A DNA stretch of 64,000 nucleotides from Culex pipiens pallens (taxonomy: Eukaryota; Arthropoda; Insecta; Diptera; Culicidae), in contig NC_068938.1 in the NCBI RefSeq assembly GCF_016801865.2, positions 16,367,452-16,431,451 on the forward strand, in the 5' to 3' direction. How positions within the stretch are numbered: position 1 is the stretch's first letter; every line of letters begins with the position of its first letter. This document shows positions 59,755 through 64,000 of the stretch, in pieces. The notes beneath the pieces were generated by a model. The model searched no databases. It saw only the letters and a program-made list of their open reading frames with translations, and was not told where the DNA came from. The position numbers were made by a program, and so were the translations under genes.

Positions 59755-62700
59755 CAGGGCTGTGGAGTCGGAGTCGGAGTCGGAGCCGGAGTCGGTGGAG
59801 TCGGGTCTTTTTGGGGACCTGGAGTCGGAGTCGGAGTCGGAGTCGTCAAAACTCTAACAACTGGAGTCGGAGTCGGAGCCGGAGTCGGCTAAATTTTAAG
59901 AGCTGGAGTCGGAGTCGGAGTCGGAGCCGAGGATTTCTGATAACCCGGAGTCGGAGTCGGAGCCGGAGTTATCTTAAATTCAACAAAAAATATGTTTTTT
60001 TTTGTTGTTTAGTATTTCCTATAGATCAGCTTAATTTACAAACATCTCATATTTTTATTTGATTTATCAGATGCCATTGTGTTTTTGAAGCTTTTTATTG
60101 TGATTGAAAAGCTCTAATTGTGTTATTACACTATAATCACTAAATGATAACCTCTTACCCAAGTATGTAGTACCATAATTTAAAAAAATAATAGAAAAAA
60201 TATTGGTTATGTAGTCAGACATATCTGATTGATTCTTGAATGCTTCCTTTTGCCTATATTTAAGTGCCCTTTCAATTCAAATTTGACCAAATTTCATCCA
60301 GTTATTTCTGAAAAAAAAAGTACACACACACAGTCATATTTTACCCCAATAGCATATGTCTTGGTACGAGGTACATAAAAAGATTAAAAATAGTTATCAC
60401 TGTTTTTGCAAATCGAAAAAGAGTCACTGACAGTTTAACTTTTGTAACGAATAATCAACGATAATAACCCAAGTAACATTTTAGGCTTTATCAAAGCTGT
60501 CACAACCGCTATAAAACCTATCAGCCAAAACCAACATTAAAACCCCTTAGTCGTAACAAACTCCCCAGAACCTTGATAAACCCCACTTAAAACCCAAAAG
60601 GACCTCCGCTAAAGGTTGTTACGGCCTATTTATAAAACCTACATAGGAGTTCAAGGCTTTACAACTGAATCCTAACAACATCCTCAAAGCCTTGATAAAA
60701 CCTTTGTTAAAACCTAGTCAGGAGTTATGGAAAAATGACATTTCATACGTCTTCAAACGTCTTATGCCAAATAGGTTTTATTTTGGCAAAAATAAGTCTT
60801 CGTCTTGCCAAATGAAATTATGGAGATGGTTGTCAAAAATGGCGATGATAAATAATAGATATTAGAGGTAATCCAAATAATTTAAAAGCTTATTTCTCAC
60901 AATTGATAGCTCAAATTCAGCTGCGGTTGAAATTTTATTGATAAATGTAGGGGAGATAGAGCCAAAAAATACAACTCGCTTCATCAAAAATCAATATTTT
61001 GTAATCACAGTGTTTAATGTTAAAAAATATTTTATTGCAATTCTTTGAAAAAAATGTTCAAAATATTTTCAAACATCTATCGCTATATAAATCATACCAG
61101 AAATTCAGCATAAATGTGTGTTTCCATCAAATTTAAATAAAATTTTTCAGTTTTCTATTTTTTCAATCAAGATGGCGGTCAATCATATTCAATCAGAGCA
61201 CGCGTTTAGTGCCATATTTATGCACTGCTATTTGGCCGCGATAAATGCTCTTTTAGGAGCTTATGGTTTTAAGTGAGCTTTTTACATGCCTACTGGCACT
61301 TGACAGCTACAACACCCTAAGTTTTAACAAAGCATGCGATAAAACCGTTTGGCATGGCATTGCCATCTGGTTTTCAAGCTTCTATTAAAACTTTCAAAAA
61401 ACCTTATTGAAAGCCAGTCGGCTTTTATTTCCACCCGGTTTTATGTCCAAGGCATAAAACCCTGTTAGAACCTATTAATTAGCTCTTGCTTGTTGGTTGC
61501 GGTGAATGCCCAAATAAAACTCTTAGGCAATCAAGATGCTACAATAAACCTTTAATAAAACTTGGTGGTGGCTAGTTGGTTTAAAAATGTTACTTGGGAA
61601 CAATCTCTTACTTGGAACTCAACATGCGCATTTTGTTTATCACTAAGTACAAGAAAATCAATATGTTGCATTTAAAATAATTGAAACTAACAAAAAATAT
61701 CAAAAGAAGTTGCAACAAATTTTTAATTAATCATTGATTGTTGATGTTGATGTTGATTTTAGTTAAACTATTTTGATATCGTTGCAAATTATCGTTGAAC
61801 AAATCTCAAGAATTCAGTACAAAAATGAACTAATAAAAAAATTTATAGAACAAAATGTAGGATTTTAATTTATTTTTCAAATATTATACAAAAAACAAAA
61901 TCAAAATATTATCAACTGGTACGAATTTTCTCATACTGTATGTCCCACGCCAATATGACGCAAGGTGATAATCATTACATAAAAATGTACCTTAAAAAAT
62001 TAAATATTTGAGACCTAGAAAATATTTTACTTGTGGATATTTGTTTTTTATTATATTTTAAGTTTTTTCATATATTTTGATGGAGGCGCAAGATCATTCA
62101 TAAAGCTTCGTTTTAGGGGAAGATTCACGAAGTATCGTGCGCCTCCTTTTTAAAGTATATAAAATTTTAAAATTAAAATAAATTAAAAATTTCCAGGGTA
62201 AAATATTTTCCATGTCACAGATATTTGAAAAGGACATCTTAAGCGTCCTTTCCACGAAGAAATTGTTTAGATACATTGATTTGCAATAATAATCTCCTTC
62301 AGCCATGGCGTGATGTCCATGTACGTCTTAAAAAAACAAAAAAAAAATGTTTCGTTTAAAATTGTCATTTTAAAAACAAGGTGCCTGTCACTGTGCTTTT
62401 TACAAATGTCAGCCTGAAAGTGAGCAAATTGAATTTTAATGTTCAATAGATCATTAAGGCCAGGTTTCTTTTAGTTATTCTTTCAAAATAACAATTTAAT
62501 ATTTAAATTTATTAGCTTTGAAAAAAATATTTTCAAATTTGAGGTTAAGCAAATAAATCCAAATTTACTTACAAAACTGTTCTTCTCAAAATGCCTCTAA
62601 AACTGAAGATATTTTTTGATTTCTGTTTCCATAACGTATAAAACTTGTAACCTAGAAACTTTTTTTCCGTTTATTTACTTTACTTTACTTTTACTTAACT

Positions 62701-63041
62701 TATTTTTCATGAGAAAAACATGACGCTTAGAGAGTATTCAAATGATCATATTTATCAATGTTTTAAACATAATTACCTAATAATAGCTAACTAACTTTTG
62801 AAACATTTAAAAATATGTGAAGTCGGAGTCGGAGTCGGAGCCAACCATTTGTTGAAAGCTGGAGTCGGAGTCGGAGTCGGAGTCGGCTAGAGTTGGTAGG
62901 CCGGAGTCGGAGTCGGAGTCGGAGCCAACCATTTGTTGAAAGTCGGAGCCGGAGTCGGAGTCGGAGTCGGCTAATCTTAGAAAGCCGGAGTAGGAGTCGG
63001 AGTCGGAGTCGTTTGAAATATGACCTGACTCCGCAGCCCTG
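59755..63041. mobile_element. Nonautonomous hAT-like element with GGAGTC arrays, nested level 3
   Basis: The left terminus is CAGGGCTGTGGAGTCGG and the right terminus, inverted, CAGGGCTGCGGAGTC. A perfect 8-bp duplication TATTCAAC flanks it (59747-59754 and 63042-63049), and the CAGGG start plus 8-bp duplication are the hAT signature. Just inside both ends are hexamer arrays of GGAGTC/GGAGCC (59766-59970 and 62820-63010), which read RSRSRS in one frame but are not a gene. The middle holds a further MITE, a CCGTAAAC-family fragment (about 62540-62820) and unrecognised sequence. No transposase was found. Confidence 0.88.
60468..61598. mobile_element. CCCAAGTAACA element, nested level 4
   Basis: The left end CCCAAGTAACATTTTAGG and right end AAAAATGTTACTTGGG are inverted repeats with AA on each flank. 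The interior is rich in AAAACC(T)-type motifs (TAAAACCTATCAGCC, TTAAAACCTAGTCAGG, GATAAAACC) in both orientations. It is 1131 bp long with no long frame. It lies within the hAT-like element. Confidence 0.75.
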
Positions 63042-63185
63042 TATTCAACCTTCTAACATACACCTTCCAAATTTACACTTTTTTTTTGCTGTGTTGTTAA
63101 GGGGTCATAATGTAATAATTATCCCAACATTCGATTCGTCGAAGCGAAATTTTGCCAAGGTCTTCGGATAATCGAGTCTGGATTG

Positions 63186-64000
63186 TATTTTATATCCATA
63201 ATATAAGTATCTTATCTTTATAAAAAATCTGATAATTTGAAAAACGATTAAGATGTTACCGAATTCTATTAGACATTCCAGACAATTTTATACCCAAATT
63301 GCAAAAACATGGTTTGATAATTGATCTGATTTGCTCTTGATTTGCTCAAATAGTTGCAAAGTTATGATTAAAAGAAAAAAAAATCTTCAAAAAAGAAGAC
63401 GGTACCAAAAATAGAGGGATGGTCCAATCAGCTCCAAACTTAGGATTTCTGATAACTATCGGTAGATGAACGTTCCCTCCAAGTTTGGTCCAGATCGGTT
63501 AAGGTCGAGTCCAAAATTGTAACCAGTTGACCTGGAATGACTCATATAGTGATGGCAAAATAAAACTACAATTCATTTATGAACATTTCATTTACATTAC
63601 ACACTTCCTTGCTCCCGTGGGAAATTCACGGTAGAAATTCAACGTGAAAAAAAATCCACTCTGCCCAGTTCATTTGCCATTCGGAGAGCGAAAAAAAAAA
63701 GAACCTGCCAACTGCAGCAGCCAGACCCATCAGAGTGAAAACAAATTGAAAAAAAAAACCTTTTATCACAGAATGGGCCAAGTGCAAGTGCACACTTCGA
63801 TTCAATTCAATTGAGAAGCATATTTCGCTAGTTTGCATCATCGAATGCAATGCTTTCCGCGCCAAAAGGGTCCATCCTACTCCCAGCTACCAGGGGGGAG
63901 GCACATCAGCTGTGCTTCTGATATTGTGGATGTCAGAGGAGAAACGAGGGGAAAGTGTAGGAAACATGACGCGTAGCAGCAGTTCCATGCATTCCGGCAT
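63186..64000 (-). other. Shaw intron at the right window edge
   Basis: Positions 63415-63530 resemble part of a dispersed repeat (CCAGATCGGTTAAGG). Positions 63600-64000 are GC-richer, unique-looking sequence. The expected N-terminal T1 exon is not present. Confidence 0.5.

Larger units (their letters stand above)
59582..63093. mobile_element. CACAG-family MITE, nested level 2
   Basis: The left end is CACAGAAAAAAAATCATTGT and the right end ACACTTTTTTTTTGCTGTG. Internal text GTAATATTACATC and GAGGTAATATTCAACC is shared with the copies at 12691-12917 and 18921-19270. It is interrupted at 59755-63041 by the hAT-like element. Outside that insertion it totals only about 225 bp, close to the 227 bp of the intact 12691 copy. 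Confidence 0.75.
59348..63185. mobile_element. Pogo/Tigger-like MITE split by nested insertions (level 1)
   Basis: The left end CAGTCCAGACTCAATAATCT and right end GGATAATCGAGTCTGGATTG are inverted relatives of the 27378-27766 copy. TA lies on both flanks (59346-59347, 63186-63187). Internal landmarks shared with that copy include GGCCGCCATCTTGGATTTTG on the left and GAAATTTTGCCAAGG on the right. Everything between about 59580 and 63095 is younger inserted DNA. The CGATTATCCGAA-type terminus resembles pogo/Tigger elements; that assignment is inference. Confidence 0.75.

Noticed and set aside
59811..60062. RSRSRS-rich frame that could look like an SR splicing protein, also at 62893-63171
   Set aside because: Translation of GGAGTC hexamer arrays in the ends of a hAT-like element.

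Overview
The window looks like nuclear DNA of a mosquito, probably a culicine and perhaps Culex. It is AT-rich, spliced, and packed with MITEs and other repeats. The species call is inference from the repeat types and from close similarity of the only recognisable gene to dipteran Shaw; no species-specific marker was found.

One gene is clearly supported: the 3' part of Shaw (Kv3-type voltage-gated potassium channel) on the minus strand. Its exons, in transcript order, are 56321-56204 (end of the T1 tetramerisation domain), 51159-50965 (T1-S1 linker), 39750-39532 (S1, extracellular loop, S2), 38679-38076 (S2-S3 linker to S6 with the TVGYGD filter), 38010-37864 (C-terminal tail) and 21505-21177 (last coding exon). 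All junctions have GT/AG sites and compatible phases. The first T1 exon(s), with the start codon, lie beyond position 64000. Introns of about 16.4, 0.07, 0.85, 11.2 and 5.0 kb separate the exons.

The most interesting observation is in the last exon. The annotated frame reaches TGA after eight complete codons (TKDPVGAV). The same frame then stays open for 99 further codons with about 75% GC at third positions, until TAA at 21179-21177, where the sequence turns abruptly AT-rich. This looks like a protein-coding C-terminal extension reached by stop-codon readthrough, or by an alternative 3' splice site that skips the TGA.

The rest is intron, presumed 3'UTR and intergenic DNA, largely built from mobile elements. 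These include a 3.64 kb foldback element with ~160-bp satellite repeats in its arms (44563-48203), a 2.37 kb Foldback-like element with a perfect 9-bp target duplication only 33 bp from a Shaw splice donor (48555-50922), and a four-deep nest of elements at 59348-63185 that includes a hAT-like element with a perfect 8-bp duplication and GGAGTC hexamer arrays. There are also several complete MITEs with TA, TAA, GTAC or 8-bp target duplications, a perfect 28-copy 8-bp satellite, and many decayed repeats. No tRNA or rRNA gene, CRISPR array or bacterial-type operon is present. No second gene could be established left of Shaw, although a skewed T/G-rich block at 8.3-9.6 kb resembles untranslated sequence on the minus strand.
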